DNA of 64,000 nucleotides from Leptospira ryugenii (GTDB lineage: Bacteria > Spirochaetota > Leptospiria > Leptospirales > Leptospiraceae). The stretch covers positions 62,001-126,000 of the forward strand of contig NZ_BFBB01000002.1 of assembly GCF_003114855.1 (NCBI RefSeq), written 5' to 3'. Positions 44,758 to 52,900 of the stretch are shown here, piece by piece; the first letter of the stretch is position 1; every line of letters starts with the position of its first letter. The notes beneath the pieces are model-generated. The model worked only from the letters and a program-made list of their open reading frames with translations, was not told the origin of the DNA and ran no database searches. The position numbers and the translations under genes were made by a program.

Positions 44758-45354
44758 TTAATCAATTTCCTTTTCTTGCGACTTTATTTCATCTTGGACG
44801 ATTTTTTTTAACTTTTCTTTTGCTCGTTTTGCACGTGCTAATACGGTTCCCAGTGGTTCTCCTAAGATCTCCGCTATGTCTTTGAATTTATAATTTTGTA
44901 AACGAAGTAGGAGAATCTCTCGGCTGTTTTCATCGAGTCTCTCCATTTGGCGAAGGATCTCATCTTGCTCTTCCAATACAAAGTACTGGTCTTCAGGTTG
45001 GATCCTTTCGTCAAGAATCTCAATGGTTTCGTCCAAACCAATGCCTTCTCTGTAGTCCTTCTTTCGCAAAACACGTGTTTGGGATAGACTAACATTCTTT
45101 GCAATCTCACTTAAATAAATGATAAAGGCAGGCGGGCTTTCACCTTTGAATCTTCGGAGCAATTGGTAGTCGTTGTGTGTAAGTCTTAGGTAGACAAGTT
45201 GCACAGTATCAGAAACTTCTAAGGATGGTACGTAATGGGCTACAGTACCCGTGATCAATCTATGAAACCGTCCAATGAATTCTTTCCAGGCAAATTCTTT
45301 ACCTAGAACACAATCATCGATGAGTCCTCTGATCTCCTCTTTCTTTACTTCCAT
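44758..45354 (-). CDS. ECF-type RNA polymerase sigma factor
   Basis: A 198-residue sigma-70 family protein of ECF size. Region 2 spans about residues 10-95 (FAWKEFIGRFHRLITGTVAHY, VSDTVQLVYLRL, then FIIYLSEIAKNVSLSQTR). Region 4 is near the C-terminus: LDENSREILLLRLQNYKFKDIAEILGEPLGTVLARAKRAKEKLKKI, a standard helix-turn-helix for -35 recognition. There is no C-terminal extension. The start overlaps the upstream exported-protein gene by 41 bp, so translation is coupled. It shares a six-gene operon with a CHAT protease, which suggests control by proteolysis rather than by a standard anti-sigma factor. That mechanism is inference. Confidence 0.88.
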   Translation of the reverse strand: MEVKKEEIRGLIDDCVLGKEFAWKEFIGRFHRLITGTVAHYVPSLEVSDTVQLVYLRLTHNDYQLLRRFKGESPPAFIIYLSEIAKNVSLSQTRVLRKKDYREGIGLDETIEILDERIQPEDQYFVLEEQDEILRQMERLDENSREILLLRLQNYKFKDIAEILGEPLGTVLARAKRAKEKLKKIVQDEIKSQEKEID

Positions 45355-46345
45355 AGGATGCTAACTTTCTACAGGTTTGTAAAGATTCCTGAATTCGTCG
45401 TGTAAAATGATGAGAAGAAAAGAGATTTTTGTGCAAAAATTGACTGACCTGAAAGAGTTCCTTTGGTTTGGCCTCTGAGGCTAAGTACGGAAACCGTTGG
45501 TAGTCCTGTAAAAAGCCAGAGAAGACAGATAGACGGATGCCAGGTGCATCTAATTTGATCTCATTTAGGCAGTCCTTCCATTCTTTTATTTCGGTTTTTA
45601 AAGGTTCTTGCAAAGCAGGATGGCTTAAAAAATAAGCGAGTAAAGTTTCTAAAGTTTCCTTGTTTCGTTGATTCTCTAAACTGCGCTTTTGAACAGAGAA
45701 AAGATTTTGGTGAGAGTAGAGGAATGTTTGGAAGAGTGATTCTTCTTCCTCCCTTAGATCCTTTACCATCTTACGTAGCAAAGAGAGTTTGCGCTCAGGG
45801 TTCATGTCAACATACACCAGCTCGTTGATCGTTTGTGTGATCGCTTTCTCTTTGGAAAGGTAAGAAATTTGGCCAGTCTGGTAGAAGTTTGAAAATCGGT
45901 AGACTCGCTCTTCCCAAGCAGAGTATAGTTTTTCCAGGATTTCCTTTGCATCTGCAGTATCTTTCAGTGAACCAATGATTTCCAATTTAGGGAACTTTGT
46001 GATTTCAAAGAGCTTTTGTTTTGCCGCTGTTTCCAATTGAGGCCATTTTTTTTTGGGACTTATGCGGCATTCTTTCAATAGGATCATTGATTCTACATGA
46101 GAAAGATGGTACATCATGTTCGCGATGGATCGTAAGGAAGAGGACTCACATCTACTCAGTAAAAATTCTCTTTCGGAACGAATTTCTGTTTCAAGATCTT
46201 CCGAGAAAGCCTCTCCATACACTTCACTCACCTCGGAAAGGGGTAGATGGTTTTCCAGATAGTCCTTCCATAAAATGGAGAAACTATCCTCTGCAAAGAC
46301 CGCATGGGCCAAAACGAAAAGAGTGAAATAAAACCAAATCCTCAT
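45314..46345 (-). CDS. Exported helical protein of the CHAT/sigma operon, unknown function
   Basis: A 343-residue protein with a signal peptide (MRIWFYFTLFVLAHAVFA, cleavage before EDS) and otherwise no membrane segment, so probably periplasmic. The mature chain is predicted almost wholly helical and rich in Glu, Lys and Leu, with no recognised domain. The start overlaps the CHAT gene stop (ATGA), and the 3' end overlaps the sigma gene by 41 bp. It could be a sensor, or a substrate for the protease if the latter faces the periplasm. Neither can be shown from the sequence. Confidence 0.75.
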   Translation of the reverse strand: MRIWFYFTLFVLAHAVFAEDSFSILWKDYLENHLPLSEVSEVYGEAFSEDLETEIRSEREFLLSRCESSSLRSIANMMYHLSHVESMILLKECRISPKKKWPQLETAAKQKLFEITKFPKLEIIGSLKDTADAKEILEKLYSAWEERVYRFSNFYQTGQISYLSKEKAITQTINELVYVDMNPERKLSLLRKMVKDLREEEESLFQTFLYSHQNLFSVQKRSLENQRNKETLETLLAYFLSHPALQEPLKTEIKEWKDCLNEIKLDAPGIRLSVFSGFLQDYQRFPYLASEAKPKELFQVSQFLHKNLFSSHHFTRRIQESLQTCRKLASYGSKERGDQRTHR

Positions 46346-47682
46346 TCTTGGCCTGTCGTCATCTTAAACTGATAGAATTGCATTTCTTCATTCATATTTG
46401 AGCCAAGGATGTCTTCAATGATTTCTATCCTTTCTTTTTTTGAGTAAATGGGATGTTCATCTGTCAAAAAACTGCGTAAGGCATTTCTAAACTTTGTCAG
46501 ATTGACTTTGCTAATTCTTTTCTCTAAGCTAAGATTTGCCTGAGATTCTTTTGGTTTGGCCTCTTCTAGCAAAGGTCTTTCTTCTTTTTTTGGTTCGTTC
46601 AATTCATTCTTTTCTTTTGGCAGAAAATACACTCCCAAAAGAAGCAATAGCCCCAATAAAAATCCGAAGACATACTTTCGATTTGTGCTTTTTGTTTCAG
46701 GAGCAAAAAAAACTAAAGATAACAGTGCATGGGCATTTTGATATGGATCAGAGACTAGTATATCTTTTGTTTTGCGGTATGCTTGGCTGATACTTTGGGA
46801 GATTAGATATTCTCTCCAAAACTTAAGGCTTATTTCTTTTGCTGTCTCTGTTTCGATAGGGGTTAAAAAGCCGATCACATACTTAGCTCCTGCTTTTAAA
46901 AACTGGCTCGCGAGTCCAGATTGTTTTGCTCCTTCATAGGCAGAATAACAGCTATTGATGTATGCACAATGGATATGGCTTAAATTTGCTTGCCCAATCT
47001 CATTTTGAAGTGACTTTCCTTCTGAAGGAAAGGGAATGCCATTGATATCGCTGTGACCTGTGTAGTGAATAAGATCAGAAGAAAGAATTTCTTCCCAAAA
47101 TTTTGAAATCTTACATTGCTCTTTGGGGATTCTTTTATATTGGAATCTGGTATCATCCTCGAATAGGAGGGACAGGGATTTTGCTTCTTGTTTGACCGAC
47201 TCCTCTAAGTTTGGTAGCACTGGGTTTTCCAAACACAAAAACTTCTTTGGTTTTGCTTGGGAATGGCCAATCGCCTGTCCCCGTATCCCTCGGTAGAAAA
47301 AGGGGTATTCATAAAAGTAGGCTTTTTTTGTCTTTAGGATCTCAAAGGGTATAGAAAAAAACTCAGGGTCTGATTGCAGAAATATTGGTTCACGGAAGTT
47401 CTTTGACTTCCAGGGAGGAATTTTTTTACCAAATAATATTTGTTCTAAGGTGTCTGATTTTTTTTGCAATAAGTTAAACCATTCTTCGCGCTTAGGTTTT
47501 ATAGATTGTGTTTTTTGGTAAAACCGTATCCATTCTTCATAGAAACTCCAGAGTGATAGCCCATCAATATAGTGGACTTCTTCAACCGGTGAGAAGAGAG
47601 AAAGATCATCCCAAATCAATTCTCCATCAAACGAGTTTGGTTCACCAGAACGGCTCGGTTTAGCAAGTACTCGTACAATCAT
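46342..47682 (-). CDS. CHAT-domain (caspase-like) protease with transmembrane anchor
   Basis: A 446-residue protein from the ATG at 47682; a longer frame to 47778 would overlap the desulfurase gene. Residues about 60-330 form a CHAT domain: FFSIPFEIL (109-117), LIHYTGHSD with candidate catalytic His210, and CAYINSCYSAYEGAKQSGLA with candidate catalytic Cys245, followed by the typical AGAKYVIGFLTPIET and FW..YL end. A single membrane segment at about 337-354 leads to a tail of about 90 charged residues. With no N-terminal signal peptide, the protease domain would be cytoplasmic and the tail periplasmic. CHAT proteases cleave partner proteins in bacterial stress and defence pathways. It begins 2 bp after the desulfurase stop. 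Confidence 0.85.
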   Translation of the reverse strand: MIVRVLAKPSRSGEPNSFDGELIWDDLSLFSPVEEVHYIDGLSLWSFYEEWIRFYQKTQSIKPKREEWFNLLQKKSDTLEQILFGKKIPPWKSKNFREPIFLQSDPEFFSIPFEILKTKKAYFYEYPFFYRGIRGQAIGHSQAKPKKFLCLENPVLPNLEESVKQEAKSLSLLFEDDTRFQYKRIPKEQCKISKFWEEILSSDLIHYTGHSDINGIPFPSEGKSLQNEIGQANLSHIHCAYINSCYSAYEGAKQSGLASQFLKAGAKYVIGFLTPIETETAKEISLKFWREYLISQSISQAYRKTKDILVSDPYQNAHALLSLVFFAPETKSTNRKYVFGFLLGLLLLLGVYFLPKEKNELNEPKKEERPLLEEAKPKESQANLSLEKRISKVNLTKFRNALRSFLTDEHPIYSKKERIEIIEDILGSNMNEEMQFYQFKMTTGQE

Positions 47683-47684
47683 GA

Positions 47685-48815
47685 TTAAGAGAGGCGTTCC
47701 AGGATTTCTTGGCTTGATCTTAAAAAAGTTTCTATCTCTTCTTCCTTTGAAAAAATTCCCGTTGAAACACGAATACAACGCAATGCCTCTTCTTCACTAT
47801 ACTGCATCGCGAGGAGAGAACGGGATGCTTCTCTAGATCTGGATTTGCAGGAACTTCCTGTTGAGACTAGGATTTGTCTTTCTTCCAAACCCATGAGGAA
47901 GAAGTCGACCGCCTCTATGGGTAGGAGGATGAAACTGGTGTTGGGTACTCTCTTCTGGTCTTTGGAAATGATCTCCGCCCCCATAGATTCAAAAGTCTCT
48001 TCGATTTTCTTTTGAAATCCTCGGAGTATTTCATTTTTTGTCTGCAATTGGCTGAGTGTTCGTTCGCTTGCGAGTTTCATCCGCAAAATGGCAGGCCAAT
48101 TTTCTGTGCCTGCTCTATGGTTATTCTCTTGGTTCCCGCCAGAAAAAATAGAAACATTCTCCGGTAAGCCTTTAAAACCAGTGAGGGCCGCACCCATTCC
48201 TGCTCCTATCTTATGCCCTGAAAAACTAAAGCCTGCCAGAGCATCGAAGGGAACTTCTATTTTTCCAAAGGCTTGCATCAGATCAGAATACCATTTTGTT
48301 TGGTAGACCTTTGTTAAATTTTGAAGAAAATCTGCATCTTGTACAACACCAGTTTCATTTCCAACAAGGCTTATGATAAGGGGTGCTTTTTTTTCCTCCA
48401 AAAGATTTTGGAGGTGTATATCGTCTAAAATTCCGTTACGATTTGTACGTATGATACGAAAGTCACCAAAGAAATGTTCTACGGCAGAAAAAACACTGGG
48501 GTGTTCAAACGGACTGACTATAGGTGAGGCACTTTTGCCCCATTCTTTTGCGATGGCTGACAGCAGTAGGTAGTTGGACTCTGTTCCCGTTGATGAAAAA
48601 ACTAAATCTTTTTCGATAAAGCCAGTAATCTGAGAAAAATACTTGCGAGCTGATTCAATTTTGCCTTGGTTTTTTAGAGAAAATCGAGTCATTCCCGAAG
48701 GGTTATAAAACTCTTCCGTATATTCCTTTTCGACTGATTGGTAAATATCAGCAAATGGAGGGTGCGTGGCATTGTAATCCAAATAGATCAGATTATTTGG
48801 TATCGAGGAGTTCAT
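47685..48815 (-). CDS. Cysteine desulfurase (NifS/IscS family)
   Basis: A 376-residue PLP enzyme. Motifs: LDYNATHPP start, EHPSVFSAVE (His stacking on PLP), WYSDLMQAFGKI (Asp binding the pyridine nitrogen), FSGHKIGAGMG (Schiff-base Lys) and VSTGSSCKSRSREASRSLLAM with the persulfide Cys. It removes sulfur from cysteine for Fe-S clusters or tRNA thiolation. No iscU, mnmA or dnd genes are adjacent. It overlaps the upstream gene by 23 bp and is 2 bp from the CHAT gene. Why a desulfurase sits in this operon is unclear; a redox or thiol link to the Cys protease is speculation. Confidence 0.92.
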   Translation of the reverse strand: MNSSIPNNLIYLDYNATHPPFADIYQSVEKEYTEEFYNPSGMTRFSLKNQGKIESARKYFSQITGFIEKDLVFSSTGTESNYLLLSAIAKEWGKSASPIVSPFEHPSVFSAVEHFFGDFRIIRTNRNGILDDIHLQNLLEEKKAPLIISLVGNETGVVQDADFLQNLTKVYQTKWYSDLMQAFGKIEVPFDALAGFSFSGHKIGAGMGAALTGFKGLPENVSIFSGGNQENNHRAGTENWPAILRMKLASERTLSQLQTKNEILRGFQKKIEETFESMGAEIISKDQKRVPNTSFILLPIEAVDFFLMGLEERQILVSTGSSCKSRSREASRSLLAMQYSEEEALRCIRVSTGIFSKEEEIETFLRSSQEILERLS

Positions 48816-50064
48816 CTGCTTCTTCGTATCTTTTTAGATTTCTAAGTACAGAAACTTTTGTTGCATTGTATAAATCTAAGATCCTGGGTTTTGCTCCGCC
48901 TACACTACGTTCGTCGACATTTCGAAGTTTGGGTTTTAAAGAATCTAAAATTTTTAAAGATTCTTTGTTTTCATTTAATTTGGAATGGCAGATGGCAATG
49001 TTTAATTTTGTTTCAAATTCATGTACGAGAAGGATATGTTCAGGCACATCATCTGCATCGCTTAATTTACTGATGTTTGATGCGGTGGTATATTCCTGTA
49101 TCGCCTTTCGGTAGTAATCAGGATTTTCTTTGCCGATTTGGAAAAAAAGGTCAGCTCTGCGCTGGGTGAATTTTAAAAATTCTTTACCTTCGTTCCCGAC
49201 AAGGAAGAGAATTCTTGCATACACGGCGTCCATCTCATATGGCGAAAATTGTTTCATTCCAGTGAGGAGGATTTGGCGGAGTAGGCTCTCTAAGTAAGCG
49301 TTTTGATCGACATCGGAAAACGATCCTGATTTGATAATGGATAGGATCATAGCCAGTTTTTGGAATTCAGATCCTTCTACGATCTTTGTAGGAATTTTTC
49401 CCTCTTTATCTAACCTCTCATAGATAATCTTTTCTGTTTCCAACATATGAGTTTTGTAAGCGAGGAGGATTTCGCTCGGTCGACAAACTGCCCAGGCAAC
49501 CTTTTCAATTTTTTTCGGGACTTCTAGCTCCGGTCCAGAGAAGCGTAAGGCACGTTTGTAATAGTCCAGTGCTTCTAAAACTGCTTCTAGGTGTGAGTTC
49601 CAATACTCTTTCGGATGTGGACCAAGCGATACTTGTCCACTTGCTTCTCTCTCAGACTTCGGAAATAATTTTGAGTCCCAAGTTTGTGATTTTTCAAGCC
49701 ATGTTGGCTCTAAAAAAATTTCACTTATGTGTTCGTGGGTCGTATAATAGAGGCAAGCTTTTTCCATCAAACCCAAGTCAAGTGGAAGGACTTGGCCACT
49801 CTGGCTCTCATCTCCTGAAAACAGATTGGAGATGGATTTGTACCAAGGATCGTTAGCCTTTGCCCGCCCTTCGATGATCTCATCCCCTTTTTGCATCAAT
49901 TTGTGAGCGATTCTCGGATTTGGGTAGCCTGCAAAGCGGTTGTACCAGGCATTGATCGTTGCTAGGATAACGTCATTGTTTTGAAGAATGATCGGGAAAG
50001 TGATTGCCCAGACAATGAGAACAGCAACTATGTATTTTATATTTTCACGGAATATCTGGTTCAA
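48793..50064 (-). CDS. Membrane-anchored helical-repeat (TPR-like) protein
   Basis: A 423-residue protein from the TTG at 50064 (AAAGGA 7 bp upstream); the frame reaches a GTG at 50100 without a ribosome site. One N-terminal membrane segment (about residues 12-29: YIVAVLIVWAITFPIIL) is followed by an all-helical region, with TPR-like pairs most evident in the last 130 residues (KLNIAICHSKLNENKESLKILD). The bulk would be periplasmic. It is the first gene of the minus-strand six-gene operon and overlaps the desulfurase by 23 bp. A scaffold or sensor role beside the CHAT protein is plausible, since TPR and CHAT modules are often fused in one chain elsewhere. Confidence 0.72.
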   Translation of the reverse strand: MNQIFRENIKYIVAVLIVWAITFPIILQNNDVILATINAWYNRFAGYPNPRIAHKLMQKGDEIIEGRAKANDPWYKSISNLFSGDESQSGQVLPLDLGLMEKACLYYTTHEHISEIFLEPTWLEKSQTWDSKLFPKSEREASGQVSLGPHPKEYWNSHLEAVLEALDYYKRALRFSGPELEVPKKIEKVAWAVCRPSEILLAYKTHMLETEKIIYERLDKEGKIPTKIVEGSEFQKLAMILSIIKSGSFSDVDQNAYLESLLRQILLTGMKQFSPYEMDAVYARILFLVGNEGKEFLKFTQRRADLFFQIGKENPDYYRKAIQEYTTASNISKLSDADDVPEHILLVHEFETKLNIAICHSKLNENKESLKILDSLKPKLRNVDERSVGGAKPRILDLYNATKVSVLRNLKRYEEADELLDTK

Positions 50065-50102
50065 GGAAGATTCCTTTACCCGATGTTTACCGAGAACCAC
50101 TC

Positions 50103-52115
50103 ATGTTTCAAGCAATTAAACACAGCACTATCCTAATCCCATTCATTTTCTTCTTATCGGCAGCCACGGTCTTTTCTGCCCCGCTCACAGAGGAAGAAAA
50201 ACCCTGTTCGAAAGGCGAGAGAGGAATTCCCCTCTCTTACTACCTTTCCAGAGCCTACCAAGCACAAAGATCTGGTTTTCACAAAACTGAAGAGAGAAAA
50301 ACAGAGGAAGCAAAAAAGCAACATAGGCAAGCCATTGAATACTTCAATCTGTACCACTCGTGTTTGGAGGAAAGAGGGCAAGGGCCAAGTCATCTTTCGG
50401 CAAGGTCTTTGGCGTCTAGCCATTTGGAGTTGGACAATTTTGCAGAAGCAGAGTCCTGGGCTGATAAAGCGATCACCATCCAAAAAGCAAAGGAAATACC
50501 TTCCCGAGAATTGTTGCTACTAAAGAGTCGAATTCTGTTGAAACAAGGTAAGTTGGAACCGGCAGGCCTTTTGTTGAGAACATACTTAGCCGAGTATCCC
50601 AATGACCCGGATTTTCTCTACTATCTCGGCAATATCTATTTTGATTTAAAATCTTGGAATCGGTCGTATTTGTATTTTCTCTCCTTACGAAATGTACTCC
50701 TAGATCGAGATCGAGGCTCTCGCATTTTGCCTATCGTGGCAAAGTATTTAGGAGAATTAAATTACAAACTCGACCATTCTGAAAAATCTACACAATACTA
50801 TGAAGAGTATTTGGAATCATCGCCGAATGATACTGAAATCCGATATAAACTCGCCCAGATTTATTTTACTTTGGAAGATTTTTTTAAAGCAAAAAAACAT
50901 CTAGCCTACATCCGCCAGATCAACCCACGTGAAATTGATGCTTCACACATGTTAGGTGAGATGTACTTCTTGTATAGCCGAGTGTTTGCACCCAATTTTT
51001 TTGCAGTCTTAGAAGCAGAGAAAAAAATCCCAAGAGATGGTGTAGTTCTCTTTCTCCATAGATACCTAAGAGGGGATACAGAGGGCCTCTTGCCCCTTGT
51101 CGCAAAGTACGTAGAAAAAAATCCCAATCGACTGAGTACACAAATTCTTTTTGCCGATTTGATTCCAACATCTTACGCAGAAGAAAGGTATAAGGCTTAC
51201 GTCAATGTAGCATCTATGTCCTACCAATACAGACAGTATGAATTAGCAAAGAAGTACTTTGCAAAAGCACTTAGTTTGAGTGGCGAAGTTGATTCCTTAA
51301 AAAAGGAATCAGGAAATTTATGGGAAAGGATATCCCAATGTGAAGAGATGCAAAAAAATTACTACTCAGCTCTTTTAGACTTGAGGGAGGCATTGAGATT
51401 CATTCAGGACCCAACAATGGAAGATCTCATGAACCATAAACTCGTGTATTTACTTCTAAATCCAAAAATCAATCGTATTGAGGACGCCGAAGTCGTGATC
51501 AACAAATTGATCCAAAAAGATGCAAACAAGGCCGAGTATTTTTACACAAGAGCGGCGATTGAATCGCAAAAGGAGTTACATGCAAATGCACTTAAGTCTT
51601 TCACAAAAGCAAATGAACTCAAAAAAAACGATCCTAACTTTATTTTCTTTTTGGCAGTTGCACATGACCGCGTTAAAGACCAAAAAAAGTCGGATGCAAT
51701 TCTCGAACAATTGATCCAAAGCCATCCAGAATACCCTAATTCCTACAACTATTTAGGATATTCATACGCAGAACGAGAGATCGAGAAAGAAAAGGCTGAG
51801 AAATATTTGGTAAAGGCAAATGATCTAGAACCTGACAATGCGGCCTTTTTAGATAGCCTCGGTTGGATCTATTTCAAACAAAACCGTAGAAAAGAGGCGA
51901 TGTTGTATTTACATTTTGCTGAACTTGTTTCAGAGGAAAAGAAACAAGAAGACTTTGTGATATTTGATCACCTAGGAGATGTATATCGTTCAGATAAGGA
52001 CTTAGTGAAAGCACAATACTACTATAAAAAAGCGGAAGAAAATGCGAAGACTGATTCTCTGCAAAAGAAAATTCAAACAAAATGGAAACAAGTCAGCAAG
52101 GAACTTTCTAAATGA
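50103..52115 (+). CDS. Exported TPR-repeat protein
   Basis: A 670-residue protein with a signal peptide (about residues 8-26, ILIPFIFFLSAATVFSA). It has TPR repeats from about residue 130 to the end; clear examples are PNDPDFLYYLGNIYFDLKSW, PNDTEIRYKLAQIYFTLEDF and the last PEYPNSYNYLGYSYAER and DNAAFLDSLGWIYFKQNR units. Such proteins are protein-protein scaffolds of the periplasm or outer membrane. The start is 38 bp from the divergent TTG of the neighbouring operon. The stop overlaps the following lipoprotein gene (ATGA), an arrangement often seen for TPR plus lipoprotein pairs acting in envelope assembly. Confidence 0.85.
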   Translation: MFQAIKHSTILIPFIFFLSAATVFSAPLTEEEKPCSKGERGIPLSYYLSRAYQAQRSGFHKTEERKTEEAKKQHRQAIEYFNLYHSCLEERGQGPSHLSARSLASSHLELDNFAEAESWADKAITIQKAKEIPSRELLLLKSRILLKQGKLEPAGLLLRTYLAEYPNDPDFLYYLGNIYFDLKSWNRSYLYFLSLRNVLLDRDRGSRILPIVAKYLGELNYKLDHSEKSTQYYEEYLESSPNDTEIRYKLAQIYFTLEDFFKAKKHLAYIRQINPREIDASHMLGEMYFLYSRVFAPNFFAVLEAEKKIPRDGVVLFLHRYLRGDTEGLLPLVAKYVEKNPNRLSTQILFADLIPTSYAEERYKAYVNVASMSYQYRQYELAKKYFAKALSLSGEVDSLKKESGNLWERISQCEEMQKNYYSALLDLREALRFIQDPTMEDLMNHKLVYLLLNPKINRIEDAEVVINKLIQKDANKAEYFYTRAAIESQKELHANALKSFTKANELKKNDPNFIFFLAVAHDRVKDQKKSDAILEQLIQSHPEYPNSYNYLGYSYAEREIEKEKAEKYLVKANDLEPDNAAFLDSLGWIYFKQNRRKEAMLYLHFAELVSEEKKQEDFVIFDHLGDVYRSDKDLVKAQYYYKKAEENAKTDSLQKKIQTKWKQVSKELSK

Positions 52116-52897
52116 AGTATTTCACTCTACTTTTATTCTTACTACTCTTGCACTGTGAGTCAAGTCCTGACACCGATGTAAATTTCATTGGCAAGGATGG
52201 ATCTAAGTATTCTTCTGCAAAGGATCCAAATGCCATCCTTTTGCTGAAAGGGATATCGTCTAATTCATCCCTTTACACATCCTTTCGGGGTGAGTTTACG
52301 ATGAAAATCCAGGTGCTCGTTCCCAAGAAAGAAACCTTTCTCGTGGACGGAAAGATATTTTTTTCTAAAGAAAAGGGGCTCCTAAAAATCCAGCTAATGG
52401 ATACTTTTTTCGGGCTGATTTTTTCTGAATTGATTGCTTCACCCACAGAGATTTCGATCAAACCGAGTGGTTCAAATAAAGCCTTCAACCAACCCATGGG
52501 TGATATTGTGATCCAAGATCCAAATACAAAAAAAAATATCCAATTGCCCTTCCCAGTCATATACCAATACCTTTCTGGGACGTTTCAGAATGAAATCACT
52601 TCACCTAAGGCTCGTTTTATGGCAAAAGAAGGGAGGATATTGTTAGAAAAGAAAGACGGAATCTACGAATATTTCTTTGAAGAATCGCTTCCGATTCGGA
52701 TTGAATTGTCTAGCCCCGCACGTGGTTTAAAAGCTGTGAGCATCGTACAAGAAAAGGATAGGGTAAATGCACACCCAGCCAAAGCAGTGCTTTCCAAGGT
52801 AATTTCCTTGAGCGATGACAAAGAGAATGCATTGATATTACTAACCATGAAAAAAATCAATAAAACGGAAGTACCGATCAACACCTTTACCTTTTGA
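52112..52897 (+). CDS. Lipoprotein, possible LolB/DUF4292-like fold
   Basis: A 261-residue lipoprotein (signal MKYFTLLLFLLLLHC, acyl-Cys at 15). The mature part is beta-rich: FRGEFTMKIQVLVPKKETFLVDGKIFFSK, LLKIQLMDTFFGLIFSELIASPTEI and IELSSPARGLKAVSI. The order of strands and the position after a TPR protein suggest the LolA/LolB-like, DUF4292-type half-barrel that binds lipid at the outer membrane, but sequence similarity is not decisive. It overlaps the TPR gene by 4 bp and is followed 3 bp later by the CapA-like gene. Confidence 0.65.
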   Translation: MKYFTLLLFLLLLHCESSPDTDVNFIGKDGSKYSSAKDPNAILLLKGISSNSSLYTSFRGEFTMKIQVLVPKKETFLVDGKIFFSKEKGLLKIQLMDTFFGLIFSELIASPTEISIKPSGSNKAFNQPMGDIVIQDPNTKKNIQLPFPVIYQYLSGTFQNEITSPKARFMAKEGRILLEKKDGIYEYFFEESLPIRIELSSPARGLKAVSIVQEKDRVNAHPAKAVLSKVISLSDDKENALILLTMKKINKTEVPINTFTF

Positions 52898-52900
52898 TCT

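Noticed and set aside
47683..47778. N-terminal extension of the CHAT protein inside the desulfurase gene
   Set aside because: The 32 extra residues are encoded within the 3' end of the desulfurase gene in another frame; the ATG at 47682 is the natural coupled start.
44085..50064. Possible type III-E CRISPR (Craspase) locus because CHAT and an ECF sigma factor occur together
   Set aside because: No repeat-spacer array, Cas effector or reverse transcriptase is seen in the window; only the protease-sigma theme is shared.
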